Assembly (NCBI RefSeq): GCF_000350225.1
Contig: NW_005178965.1
Location: forward strand, 186,001 to 250,000
DNA: 64,000 nt
Source: Chondrus crispus
Lineage: Eukaryota; Rhodophyta; Florideophyceae; Gigartinales; Gigartinaceae
Direction of reading: 5' to 3'
Numbering within the stretch: the first letter of the stretch is position 1; each line of letters begins with the position of its first letter. This document shows positions 42,423-53,033 of this stretch, piece by piece. A program made the position numbers and the translations under genes. The notes under the pieces are model-generated. The model was not told the DNA's origin. It ran no database searches and worked only from the letters and a program-made list of their open reading frames with translations.

Positions 42423-43980
42423 CACTGCGACAGCTGAACAGAAGCCTTCTTTTTGAGTACTGTACTAACTTTGTAAACACAGCAAGGGATAATTTTCGAA
42501 TAGCCAAACACAGCGAATTTCAAAGGCCTTGCGAAACTAAAGCTTACTCAATGTTTATACTCTATGAATGCATTTCACTCATTCTTCGAGATATACAGTG
42601 TTGCAGTTGCAAAGAGCAGGAAGGATGAGAGGGCGGTAATCATAATGAAATCGCAAAATCCAAATTTCTTCTGTGATCTATGGCGGCTCGGCTCGGCAGG
42701 CAGCCGAAAGTGTAATAGCACAAGTCCTGGAAGATCGTGGGTGGAGAGAGCCCCCAAAAGCCAAGGCGTTTATCACATTTCCATGCAATAGATGTTGCTC
42801 ACCTGTACGTCTTCTGACTTGCCAGTTTCTGAGTTCAGCTTCAAAACAAGAAAAAATGGAAGTCTCAGTGCTCGAGGGTATGCCCTTTCCTGGCAAGAAT
42901 GGCACACAGTTGGTTCAATACGGAGAGAATTTGTTGAGATCCTGAGAGGACGGAACATTGTAGCGTTGCGTGAATAAAGCTCTGTACATAATTCACAGAT
43001 CGTGTCTTCTCTAGCTCAGAAGTGCCAACTGTTTTGTCAATCCAGGTGTCTTTCAATATTAAGCACGCTCGAATAAAGGCATCCGATCCCGTATGTGAAA
43101 AATCTAAACGTATTTGGTGCGGCATAGCCAACCGAAGAAACACTTGATGGGTGACGGCGGTGCGGGAGCTGTGCATCGCCACCGAGGTGCTGGTGCCAGA
43201 CGGATGCCAGCATCCTTCCAACAGCACAGACTTACAAGTACAGTACTGTACATGAGTTTAGCAGGGAGTGGGGCTAGCCGCTATCAGCTCTCTGGGGCTT
43301 GCCACACCTCTTTTCCTGACGTCCAGCGGCCGAAATCGGAGTCTATTTGGGGCATGCTCGGGTCAAAACTTATTTAAAATTTCATACAATTCGACATGCC
43401 CTTCCCTTACGAGTCAAAGTGCGAATCATACCGCTGCATATACCGTGCCTGCCGGGGCACTAAATTACAGAAGCCCAATATACTGTAGAAGTTGCCGAAA
43501 AGAGGTTGTCCCAAGGTGCACTGCTGCCTTGAGCTTACATACATACAGATGCGTTGTCATATCCACGATGCCAACGTGAATTAGAAGTCGCCATGCGGAC
43601 ATAGCAGCCGTTTTAGGCTGCTGCGCAGTTGTTGCAACCCGTTTGGTGACGCTGCGGCAAGCGCGATTCTGTACTGTACATGGTCGCAGCCCAGGATCTT
43701 CGCCCTTGTGCCACCTTATGGAAATCCAGGCATACTGTGTGGAACAAGCGCCAGATGTTCTTTCGATTCTCACATGATACAAAAGAGTAACACCTGCGTT
43801 GCAATAAGGAGTCCATCACTATTGGAGATAATAAAAAAACCTCGCTGGAGGACTATAGGATAAAATATTCGGGGGTGGTTGGAGCTTCGGCATCGTACTC
43901 TCGTGACCACGCTCATCTGGATACTCAAGAAAGGACTCTGTGGTTCTAGGAAGCCTTTTGCGATGTTCATCACAGAAAAG

Positions 43981-44030
43981 TACAGTAGCTTGGAGGACAT
44001 CTGTTAACAGATGTCCTCCAAGCTACTGTA
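43981..44030. repeat. Perfect 50-bp palindrome
   Basis: Twenty-five bases starting TACAGTAGCTTGG are followed directly by their exact reverse complement. It abuts the next palindrome. Confidence 0.95.
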
Positions 44031-44078
44031 CAGTTGGACTAACAACGTTCTAACATTAGAACGTTGTTAGTCCAACTG
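44031..44078. repeat. Second palindrome, 23-bp arms and 2-base loop
   Basis: Arms 44031-44053 and 44056-44078 match exactly. There is no spacer between this palindrome and the one at 43981-44030. Confidence 0.95.
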
Positions 44079-44852
44079 CCCAACTGAACTGCGATCGAAA
44101 AGGAGCGCGATTGATAAATTGATAGATCGATAGGATAACCTTCGACATATATGACCAACACGCGTTATGTCTCTCCTGCGTTTTCTCCGCACAGGCAGTA
44201 CTCTTTCACGTAGTGCGAAAAAGCCTAGACAAGACTATTTACATCTCCCAACTGCGTTGCGATCTTCTTTATACAGTTCGGCAAATATTGTATTCTGAAC
44301 TGATCATAACTGTACACGGAGGAGAAACGATACATATGACTCGAGGTGTACTTAGCAGATTTTGATGATAAACAAGAAAGGCTAATTCCCCCAGATCCTG
44401 TACAACACATCGCCAGTTTATGTACATAGTTCAAATTCCCCACCAACTTGGTGCACCATCTCCATGCGTCAGAAAGAATAGGATGGTGCCATTGAAGACG
44501 AAATGGGTGCTCTCCATGGCCCAACACGAATTCGTGGAATATCGACTATGCCATCGTGGAGATGGCTGTCTTAAAAAGTAAGCCAAAAAACCTATCACAA
44601 TGAGGCATCCATGTATTCACAGCTGTACAGTATGCCCTGTTCCTGCGGTACCTTTACATTATTGTGTATGCTAAACAAAACTAACTTTGGATCACGTTGG
44701 TTGCAGTGCTTGCCGTGATGCTAGATTTCGGACAGTCCCATTGCTGCAAAACTACGTCTTCCTTTACTGGTGATTCACGGAAATATGCTATTTAAAATCG
44801 GAATACGGTAGTCGTACTGAAAACCAAAAATACACTTGGAAGAAATGTTACG

Positions 44853-44894
44853 GACTCTGCCTTCCCAATGGATGGACGTTGGGAAGGCAGAGTC
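44853..44894. repeat. Hairpin, 16-bp arms and 10-base loop
   Basis: GACTCTGCCTTCCCAA at 44853-44868 pairs exactly with 44879-44894. Confidence 0.93.
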
Positions 44895-47379
44895 TTCTCA
44901 CATGGCTAGCTCTGAAGAATTTGGGGTGTTCGGTGCACCTCTACAGAACACGTGAGGGATCCTGATGCGGACTCTGATTTCTCTGTCTCGTGATGGCCTC
45001 TCGTATCAGAGACCGATTACGTGTTCAACAATAGCCAAAGAGGTAAACGCCCTCGTTGTTCGAGATCCCTTCGGTGAGGAAGAACTTGTCAATGAGGACT
45101 GTAACGATAAGAGATGGGGAAGGTGGTTTCTCCAGTTGTGGGATGTGCAGAATATTGAAAAGAAGCTGGAAAAACTCTCATTTTCTGCTGAAAAGAAAAG
45201 AACTTTGATTCACTGCAAAACGCATTGCTGCGATGTGAAAACTATGAACTAAGCGCGTTTTCATCATGTATGGCACAGTATATGAACCTATTTTTAGGAG
45301 TACAATAGTTACAGCCTTATGACGATGGCGCTCACTCACTTTGATGCTGCCTATCTATATGGTGCTAAGGCATGCATAGAAAAAAATGGACATGCTGGAA
45401 AGGCAACTGTAGGGGCCTGCATAAATGCTCCACTGCCGAGCCATGTGGAATTTGGTGGTTGTCTGAATGGAACATTGGGGGAATCATACTCGACCATTAA
45501 ATGATCAACAATGCAAAGCATTGAAGGAAAAACCGTGTCAACCGCACATATTTGGTCGCTAAAGTGAACGAGCACCAAACGGAACCTTCGCAAGTTCTTC
45601 ACGTCAAATCAGGATCAGATGCGTTGTCGACAATTTTCGTGTTGCGGTTCGGAAATGGAGAAATTATTTTATTTCACACACAGCTACTGCATGGCCATTT
45701 AATCCTCCATGTATGATCCGAAAAAACAGGTCCCAAAAATCGCCACGTTGTAATTCGGATTCCACACCGCTGTCACACAAAGATGGCAGAAAGTGGTTCT
45801 GTTTCATGCGCTGCTTGTAACAAGCGGTGGAATACTGGCAAGTAGTTGATCCAATGAGTAGTGAATGTAAAAATTCATGCCTTAATTCCTTTCGTGGGCT
45901 CCAGTCATCATTTCCATTGCTGTCGAGACTTCCTGAAGACTACAGTATAACGCAAATATGTGCCATTCAATGTAAGGTGGCCTATCAAGAAAAGTCCAGC
46001 TACCAGTTTTTCAAAAAGGTGGAGCATGCGAGGGGGGCCAGCACACAAAGAACAATATGGTTGGGGTTTCTAAAAGGCTCTTGAATCAGGCATCGAACAG
46101 TTTTAACTCTGCATACTTCGAAGATCACTCTAAAACTTCTGTAATCGGGTCCTTTCAAGCCACGATTCCATAGATACTGAGACACGCAGGCCATGATCAT
46201 CATTATCCGCTCTTGTGGCTCTCCATTTCATTGTATAAATTACATTCCCAACAGGCCGTGGTTGCTTGCGTTTGTTGAACAGTGTTTAGATCGCCGACTC
46301 ACGCCTGACATACTCTCAACTTCCATTTTTACCTCAAAACACCCCTGATACTTACTTACACGGGGGCTGTGGCCTTTGAGCAACTTTCCCAGACATTTTG
46401 GCTTTGTTTTTGCAGGGCCTTAGCGTCCGTTCTCTTACGCTCAAGTTATTTCTATGAGTTGTAGAGTTTGATCCTGTCGGACATCTAGCATCATTTCTCC
46501 TCGAAAACAGAATATACTTCATTGCTATGAAACTGTGGTCTAGAACCTGCGTTTATCCGCCACGACTTTATTATGGATGAGATCTATCCCCAAAGTTTCG
46601 TTTACACCTTGACGACTGGTCGAGTGGTAACCAGGTATCGACAGGGCCATTTCAAATAAGTGTATGAATAAGTACATTGTACGGATGGTGGAGCTAACCT
46701 TGACGGACTTCGGCTAGGATACATATTCTGACTATTGCATCGTTTGTGCAACAACGGCGTTCATGTACAGTCCACTTAGTGGCATGGCGAAAGTTTTTAT
46801 TGCGGCTGGACTCCAGTGAGAAAAGCCCCTTTTCTCCCTGCTGGTTCTGCAAGTGCTATCTGTCAGGAATATTATTGAGGGTTCTATCAGGACAAGCGGC
46901 ATGGCCTGTGAAGGATACGCATCTGATATACACCTTGTTCGAAAAAGACCGGCAGATTTGTGCTCGCTGAACACGTATGACCTTTCCGGGGAAGAGACAC
47001 CGCCAAGGACAAATTAGCTTGTGTGATTTTGCGTCATATCTGTCATGTGTTCAAGCTTCTGTTCTATGTTATCTCATCGATTCTAAAGTAACCTGGCCGG
47101 GTAGAGTCCTGCGGACATTACCCTCACGCCCAACTCTAAGAGGTTTTACAGTTTTTCCCGGCCATCTTTGAGCTGCGGAATATACGCTATCGAAGGATTC
47201 TTTACGCTTTCGAAATTCCTTCTTATTTCGTTGGACCACAGTTCATTGCAACCATCAAAAAAGAGGGTCTGAGAACTTTTCTGTATGTGTCTGTATACAT
47301 CCTGCCCTCTGAACGATTTGCTAGCTGCAGAAGTAATAGATCATAAACTACCGATGCCTTCCAACTCTTTCAATTCTTC

Positions 47380-47388
47380 TATATAAAG
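47380..47388 (+). promoter_or_regulatory. TATA box of P4
   Basis: TATATAAAG about 100 bases before the ATG at 47486. Confidence 0.75.
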
Positions 47389-47485
47389 TAGCTCGTCATC
47401 GCGTCCATGGTAGTGAAGTCATCCTCACAGTCTCTCAACCGCCTACCTCTACATCAGAACTTGAATACCCCCTCAACGAAACAAC

Positions 47486-48277
47486 ATGGCCTTCACTAAG
47501 TTTCTCGTCTGCCTTTTTGCTCTTTTCACGGCAACTCTTGCTGCCAAATCTATTCGCACAATCGAAGTTATCGAATCTGGTGATGCTGGGTTTCCAGGTG
47601 AGGTGCCCACCCCGAAGCCTAAGGGAAAGATCGTCAACATTGTAGAGGAATTCATCCCCGCCACCGTGACTCGTGATGAATTCTCCGATTTCACTTCTTA
47701 CTCCTCCGAATCTGGTGTTGGTCGCATTACCCGCGTTGGTCTCAACGTGAACCGTGGTGCCTACGGAACTCTGTACTTCGACATCGTAGTTAAGGCCATT
47801 GACGCCGAGACTCTTCAGAAGAATGACAAGGAATTTGAGGCGACTCTCTCTGCTGCTGAGAAGTCTGTCTACAGGACCCGCAAAGCGTCGTGGAAGAAGG
47901 GCCTTGACATTCCACTGTTCAAGTGGATCGGTGCGGACTTTGACAAGAAGGTAACTACCGAGTCGTTCACTGAGGAGGCGGCCTCGCAGGAGAACTACAC
48001 TGAGAAGGTGAGGGCGGCGTCGCAGCTTCTTGAGAATTCTGCTTCGACAAAGATCAGGATCTCTGGTTCGCTCAAGGCCACCGGAATAAGCTTCCGACCG
48101 ACTGTTGCTTTCGCTTTCATCAAGCTCGCCAGGGTTACTTTCGAGGACGGGAGCTCTCAACTGATCGTGTCCAACAACCCCGAAGATGTTGTTGCTGGTA
48201 CCTCTGGTGGTGACGTGCTCCCTTCCGAAGATCCGGTTGTTGATGTTATTTGCGATTCCGGGTTCTACTGCGATTGA
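47486..48277 (+). CDS. Secreted protein of unrecognised family, paralogue P4
   Basis: 263 residues, the longest member. Signal peptide at residues 1-19 ('FLVCLFALFTATLAA'). An extra stretch with Gly, Pro and Lys follows (about residues 28-48). Then come the family motifs: 'GVGRITRVGLNVNRGAYG', 'KAIDAETLQKN', 'TKIRISGSLKATGISF', 'PTVAFAFIKLARVTFEDGSS' and 'LIVSNNPEDVVA'. The tail 'VICDSGFYCD' keeps two Cys with the spacing of P1 and P2. The middle is Lys-rich compared with the acidic middle of P1 and P2. The first gene of the cluster on the plus strand. Function unknown. Confidence 0.87.
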   Translation: MAFTKFLVCLFALFTATLAAKSIRTIEVIESGDAGFPGEVPTPKPKGKIVNIVEEFIPATVTRDEFSDFTSYSSESGVGRITRVGLNVNRGAYGTLYFDIVVKAIDAETLQKNDKEFEATLSAAEKSVYRTRKASWKKGLDIPLFKWIGADFDKKVTTESFTEEAASQENYTEKVRAASQLLENSASTKIRISGSLKATGISFRPTVAFAFIKLARVTFEDGSSQLIVSNNPEDVVAGTSGGDVLPSEDPVVDVICDSGFYCD

Positions 48278-48556
48278 CAGAGAGGAGTTTTTTCTCTTTT
48301 ACAACGGATGGGTAGTGTGACTGTAAGAAACTAGACCTTCCACTCGAAGTAAAAGAGAACAGATAAAATGAGTTTGAAAACAATTAAGGTGTTTAATGAG
48401 GAAGGCGGCGCATTTGCCTATTGCTGTCGTGACTTATGCCAGCGTAGATGGCACACACGGACTTGTAGTGTTGATTGTGGGGGGGCTCGAAGGAATAAAG
48501 CATTCGTCCTACTAAAATACAATGCTTTAAAAGAAGCAGGATGCAGAGTACCGATA

Positions 48557-48943
48557 CAGTGGGTGCAGCAGGGAATTGCCACTTCACCACTCTATCAAAA
48601 AGTGGTGGACGTTCGAAAATTATATATTTACAACTCTACAACACTGCAAGTAGTCACAGTATCCCATAGACTTGAGGCTATCTCCATTCCCCAACGCCAC
48701 ACGACGCGCAAGCTTTGCTTTGCGATTGAGAGGCATACTTGTTTGTTGGGATAAAGGGGTTAACACAGAATACTGTGGTGAATGTTGTTGAGTGGGGGAG
48801 AGTGTGAGAGTGAAAAGGGGTAGCTAAGGCCTTCCCACTCTGCCAGAAGTGACGGGAAGTGGCGGAGCCCACACCTGCATTCCTGCATTCTGATTGGTTG
48901 ATTGAGTGGTGTGGTGGAGTGGCAGTTCCTGGCTGCACCCACT
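48557..48943. mobile_element. Short inverted-repeat element, hAT-like ends
   Basis: The left end starts CAGTGGGTGCAGC and the right end is its reverse complement. The inverted similarity extends about 40 bases with some mismatches and one small gap ('GCCACTTCACCACTCTATCA' against the right arm). It is about 390 bp with no coding capacity. No 8-bp target duplication could be confirmed, and the right end is blurred by a short repeat (actgcaccc). Confidence 0.5.
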
Positions 48944-49034
48944 GCACCCACTGCAATGGCGCCCTCGTAAAGAGCAATTCTTCTTTATCACAGGCTATGA
49001 TTTTGGCATATACGAACTCATACTGCAGAGCTAA

Positions 49035-49764
49035 GAGCATCCCCACCGCGTCGATTCTATTGCCGGATAGAAGTACAACGTGTACGCTGACCATTCGCCG
49101 GTTGCCCGAATTGAATTTTGTGCCTATTCGTCAATCTATTCGTGTGGAATCTATTCGCGTCAACCCCAACGCATATGTTGCAAATCTATCGCTATATGCC
49201 CGCGCAGACAACGGCGAGACGTCACACATCGTCTGCGAAGAGGCGATCGTTCATCGAGACGCCCACCCCTCGCCGTGAATCCCGCGCGGCTGCATGTCTC
49301 TCTTCCGCAGCCTGTGCCCTCTTTCCCTCTTCGTCGCGCGCCCTCCCTCGGGTATTGTCCAACTACGCGCTCTCACGAGTTATCATCGCCAATGGACCGG
49401 AGAACAGTCCTCGGAAGCGTCCTTCAGTACAGTATATGGACGACAGCGATGGTGATGATGAAAGCATCGTCGCGAGCATGCACAGGTCACGCGCCACCGG
49501 AATGCATGCTGCAGCGACGAAGCAGCGGAGGTTCTCGGGCGAGAAGGATGCACAATTGGCCAGAATTCGGCTGACACGCCTTGCACGTGGCATTCTATCG
49601 CGGAATCTATTCACCGGATAGAACGTTTTTAGAATCTATCGGAGCTCGGATAGATCCCAAAATTGTTCTATTCGATTTCGGAAAGCGATAGAATTGCGCG
49701 GTGGGGTTGAAAATTGTGAGCGGAAATTCTATTGATCAAATAAATGTGCGCGGTGGGGTTGCTC
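49035..49764. mobile_element. Short Harbinger-like element with TAA target duplication
   Basis: Ends are GAGCATCCCCACCGCG on the left and, as reverse complement, GAGCAACCCCACCGCG on the right. TAA flanks both ends (49032-49034 and 49765-49767). A 3-bp duplication of this type and GAGCA-type ends are known for PIF/Harbinger elements. The inside repeats 'ctattc'/'gaatag' words near both ends. It holds a 167-codon plus-strand ORF (49118-49621) without recognised motif and no transposase, so it should be non-autonomous. Confidence 0.75.
49118..49621 (+). CDS. Hypothetical ORF inside the Harbinger-like element
   Basis: 167 codons, Arg/Ser/Ala-rich, with an acidic patch ('DDSDGDDES') and a basic C-terminal part. 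Overlapping ORFs exist in two other frames, so the case for coding is weak. Autonomous Harbinger elements carry a DDE nuclease and a Myb-like protein; neither is recognisable here. Confidence 0.2.
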   Translation: MCLFVNLFVWNLFASTPTHMLQIYRYMPAQTTARRHTSSAKRRSFIETPTPRRESRAAACLSSAACALFPSSSRALPRVLSNYALSRVIIANGPENSPRKRPSVQYMDDSDGDDESIVASMHRSRATGMHAAATKQRRFSGEKDAQLARIRLTRLARGILSRNLFTG

Positions 49765-49767
49765 TAA

Positions 49768-50715
49768 AAGCACCCTTGTGCGGACACAGCCCTAAACGGT
49801 ACAGGTATTGATTGCTCTCTTCCCTCAAGGTACAGTACAGGTTGGCAGCTTTAAGACACGCTGTCCCAATGTATGAGAAACAGACCGTACCCAAAGGGAG
49901 GGATCCTAACACGTGTTCGGCGGTAGCACCGTGTACACGTGTAACAAAGTAGCCCATGTGTTTTCTCCTCCTGATAATAATAATAATATATTGTTATTAT
50001 AGTAATATTAATAATAAAATATACGTCTCTTCCTGCATGGCAACGCAACAACGCCATCGTCCTTGCTATCGATGCATGATAATGCATCCCGAGCAGCAAC
50101 CGGTCTCATCTTTTTCCACTCCCCCAAAGTCATGTACACATACGGAATGTAACTCCTTGTGCATTACTGTACCAAGGGTACATGTGACATCCACACACCC
50201 TCCACATTTCTCCGCTTCACAAACAAACAGCTTTAATCTCGCCACAGTCACGTCTCCTTTCGCTCACGATTATGCCTTATGACTTCCTGTCACAAAGGCT
50301 CCCCTTTCTTGTTTCGAAGACCTACCCTGCCTCAATATCTTCACCAATTTGCATCCCATTCCTCCGCATGCATCGACACTTTGCCTTCACTTATTCCTTC
50401 ACTCCGCCAGCCGCATCCTTCCATACCCTCTAATTCTGATTTCACTTCGTCGTCACCATCTTAAGTTCCTCATTTCCTTCTTCATTGCCACCAAGGAATC
50501 GGCAATTCCCCAGGTCATGGCACATGATTTAAACAAAAACTAAATTGCAACCGTGGACTTTCTCTAATCGTCATTCCCCATCCTCAAAGCTTATGGCATT
50601 TCTGTACCATCCTGGTCACTGGAGTCATCTTGTCACCACGTCCTCTCTGTCCATCCTCGGGCACCATCATTCCTTCTCAGCCAATGCAGCCATCCAATTC
50701 TCCCCTCCTCTCACT
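49768..50715. other. Spacer upstream of P5
   Basis: It contains an A/T-only stretch with 'ataataataata' near 49975-50020. The part from 50200 to 50800 is C/T-rich on the plus strand, as is common before the ATG of P5. No gene recognised. Confidence 0.4.
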
Positions 50716-50719
50716 TCCC

Positions 50720-50726
50720 TATAAAA
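50720..50726 (+). promoter_or_regulatory. TATA box of P5
   Basis: TATAAAA about 100 bases before the ATG at 50823. Confidence 0.75.
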
Positions 50727-50822
50727 CCACACCCGAATGGCTTCCCGCTTCCAACTTTCCCACACACAAATCTTGAGCCAATTCCCTTCGCATCCCTCCG
50801 CCTCACTAAACTATATCCCATA

Positions 50823-51521
50823 ATGGTCTCCGCAAAGTTTATCGCTTGCCTCGCCCTCTTCTTCTCCGCTGCCCTCGCCGGCCCTGCCCCCCGCCGCATC
50901 GTCAACGTGGTCAAAAGCCTCGTCCCCGTCACCCGCCAGTCCGAGACCAGTGAATTCGCCGTCACCGAGACCTCCACCGGCTTCGGCCGTCTCACTAGGG
51001 TCGGTATCAGTGTTGTCCGAGGCGCCACTGCCACCTTAGATTTCGACGTCACCGTCACCGCCGTCGATGCTGAGACCATCAACAGAATGAGCTCCACCTT
51101 CGTCGAGACCCTCACCGCCGAGGAGCGCGTTCAGTTCGAAGAGCTCGTCAGCAATTTCGACGGCTCCCTCAAGCTTCCCATCTTTGAGCTCTTGGGCCTG
51201 AACTTCGCTGAGAGCATCAGTACCGAGCAGATCGCCGAGGCTGCCGAGAGCATCGAGAACTTCGAAACGAAAACCACCGCCATCGAGGAGATCCTCGAAA
51301 GCGTCGTCGACAGCGAAATCAGGATCACCGGTACTCTGTCAGCCACCGGTCAGAGCAACATCCCGACAGTCGCTTTCGCTTTCATCGAGGTTACTGACGT
51401 TTCATTCGATGACGGAAGCAACCTTCTGGTGGTGTCCAACAACCCGAATGACGTGGTTGCTGCGGATATCGATGGTGCCGTTCAGCCGTCTGAGGTTGAG
51501 AGGCTCAACGTTCTCTTCTAA
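50823..51521 (+). CDS. Secreted protein of unrecognised family, paralogue P5
   Basis: 232 residues, the shortest member. Signal peptide at residues 1-19 ('KFIACLALFFSAALAG'). Family motifs: 'GFGRLTRVGISVVRGATATLDFDV', 'AVDAETINRM', 'VDSEIRITGTLSATGQSNIP', 'TVAFAFIEVTDVSFDDGS' and 'LVVSNNPNDVVAAD'. The mature protein is very acidic and has no Cys; it ends 'LNVLF' like P3's 'LNILLG'. A TIR transposon begins only about 60 bases after the stop, so the 3' UTR may run into it. GC is higher than in P1-P3 (C-rich third positions). Function unknown. Confidence 0.87.
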   Translation: MVSAKFIACLALFFSAALAGPAPRRIVNVVKSLVPVTRQSETSEFAVTETSTGFGRLTRVGISVVRGATATLDFDVTVTAVDAETINRMSSTFVETLTAEERVQFEELVSNFDGSLKLPIFELLGLNFAESISTEQIAEAAESIENFETKTTAIEEILESVVDSEIRITGTLSATGQSNIPTVAFAFIEVTDVSFDDGSNLLVVSNNPNDVVAADIDGAVQPSEVERLNVLF

Positions 51522-51582
51522 GCAAGCAGATGGAGAGGTGTTTCGATATGGTGATCGAGGCTGACCTTTGGGATGCTACTCA

Positions 51583-52602
51583 GGCCCTCCTTTAAGACAG
51601 CATGGACGGGCATGTTTGGACATGTATGGACGTCAGCGTGCACCTGATTGGTCCATTTAATACTTTTCTTAACAGTATGATGGCGCACACAAAGTTAAAA
51701 TAATGGAATCTGTCACTACCAACGTGCCATACGAGAGCACACCATTGGCTGTCGCCTACCGCATAAGTGCGATTGAATTCAATCTTGATCCAATTTAGCA
51801 TACATTAAAATTCAATTTAATCATTTTATTGACGTCCCTGAATGCCAGTACACGGGGATCGCGATATAGTGCCTCCCTCTGTCAGTGGGCCGAAAACGGC
51901 ACTATATCGAACCAGGCACTGTAAGATAATGAGATTTGCGGCTTTTTTGCAGCCACTTCCTTGCATCACTGCTCAGAAAGACCGTTCGCAAGACGCTATC
52001 ACTCATACTTTGCATCTTCACTACAGACTCAAGTCTAATCAAGCATTTATGTCATTAGTAGCTTCCGAGCCGTCGCATTGACTTCCTCCATTTTTGCAGC
52101 AATAAATGCCAGCCTACACTTTTGCAGATGTCCAATTGCATCATCGACCCTGCCTTTTTCCGCCATAGTCTCTATTCTAGTAAGCAACTGCATAATATCT
52201 TTCCGCGGCGGCAGCGGCTCTCGGGCAGTACGTCCATCCAACTGCCTCTCTGGAGACCCTTAGTTTTTGGCTCAAAATTCGCGCCACCCGCAAAAGGGTA
52301 TCGGAGCTGGCACTAACAAAAGATGGCACTCTATCGCGACCCCCCTGTACACTTGAAAAAAGGCGGGAGGCTGGCAATCGAAGGAGATGCGATTCGTCTC
52401 CCGACAGAACCAAACCAAGACCCAAAAAGACATCCTTTCTACCCTCTTCCCTATCGATAGCCCGGTATGATGCACCCCTTGAGCCAATTTACGGATCACG
52501 GCGCGCTGACACAATACATTAAATTATTGGACATGTAATATTTTGAAAATCGCAAACATATACATCCAAACATGGCTGTCCATGCTATCTTAAAGGAGGC
52601 CC
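51583..52602. mobile_element. 1020-bp terminal-inverted-repeat element next to P5
   Basis: The left end GGCCCTCCTTTAAGACAGCATGG... matches the reverse complement of the right end GGGCCTCCTTTAAGATAGCATGG... over about 40 bases with few mismatches. TCA stands at both borders (51580-51582 and 52603-52605). Inside are a hairpin at 51861-51908 and, on the minus strand, short ORFs near 52047-52425 that may be remnants of a coding region. The superfamily is not certain. Confidence 0.75.
51861..51908. repeat. Hairpin with 12-bp arms inside the TIR element
   Basis: CGATATAGTGCC at 51861-51872 pairs with 51897-51908; the loop is 24 bases. Confidence 0.85.
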
Positions 52603-52727
52603 TCACTCTGCCAATCAACAACACTTAACTCAACCCGTGCTCGGGGATCTCGCGCAACGTCGCTCTCGATACATCCAAATTTTACAAAATAAAGACGCAG
52701 GCAGCAGCCTTTCGCTCTCAAAGCGTT

Positions 52728-52845
52728 TGACACGGTACACATAGAACACGTAAGCCTACGTGTAGAGCGCCGCCGCCGTGCACCTTATGTGCACATCGCC
52801 AGGTCTCACGACTAGAAGTAAACGGATCATCGTCTCTGCGTATCA
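52728..52845 (+). repeat. 5' LTR of the copia element
   Basis: 118 bp, TGACACGGTACAC to GCGTATCA. The bases after it, GGTTATGGTCC, resemble the site complementary to the anticodon region of initiator tRNA-Met used by some copia elements; this reading is tentative. Confidence 0.9.
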
Positions 52846-53033
52846 GGTTATGGTCCTACCCCACACACCCCGCCACGATCAACATTGAACCCCTTTCCCA
52901 ACCCCTGCGGCGCAGCACCAGAAAGCGGCGCGCGCCCAGCCACCTCGAGTACAACGGCTACTCTACACCGGTGCGTCGAGAACCCCACTCTGCCCAGGCC
53001 CACACGCGTCGAGCTCCAACATCCGCGAACAAC

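Larger units (their letters stand above)
42520..47370. other. 4.8-kb spacer without convincing genes
   Basis: Divergent spacer between P3 (minus) and P4 (plus). ORFs stay under 125 codons and show no motif. The 95-codon ORF at 44965-45252 is the most protein-like, but has nothing to support it. The notable structures are palindromes at 43981-44078 and 44853-44894. Confidence 0.45.

Noticed and set aside
42316..42507. Upstream in-frame Met for P3 at 42507
   Set aside because: It lies before the TATA box and would bury the signal peptide.
48368..48754. 128-codon plus-strand ORF after P4
   Set aside because: It crosses the border of the hAT-like short element and has no motif or promoter at the usual distance.
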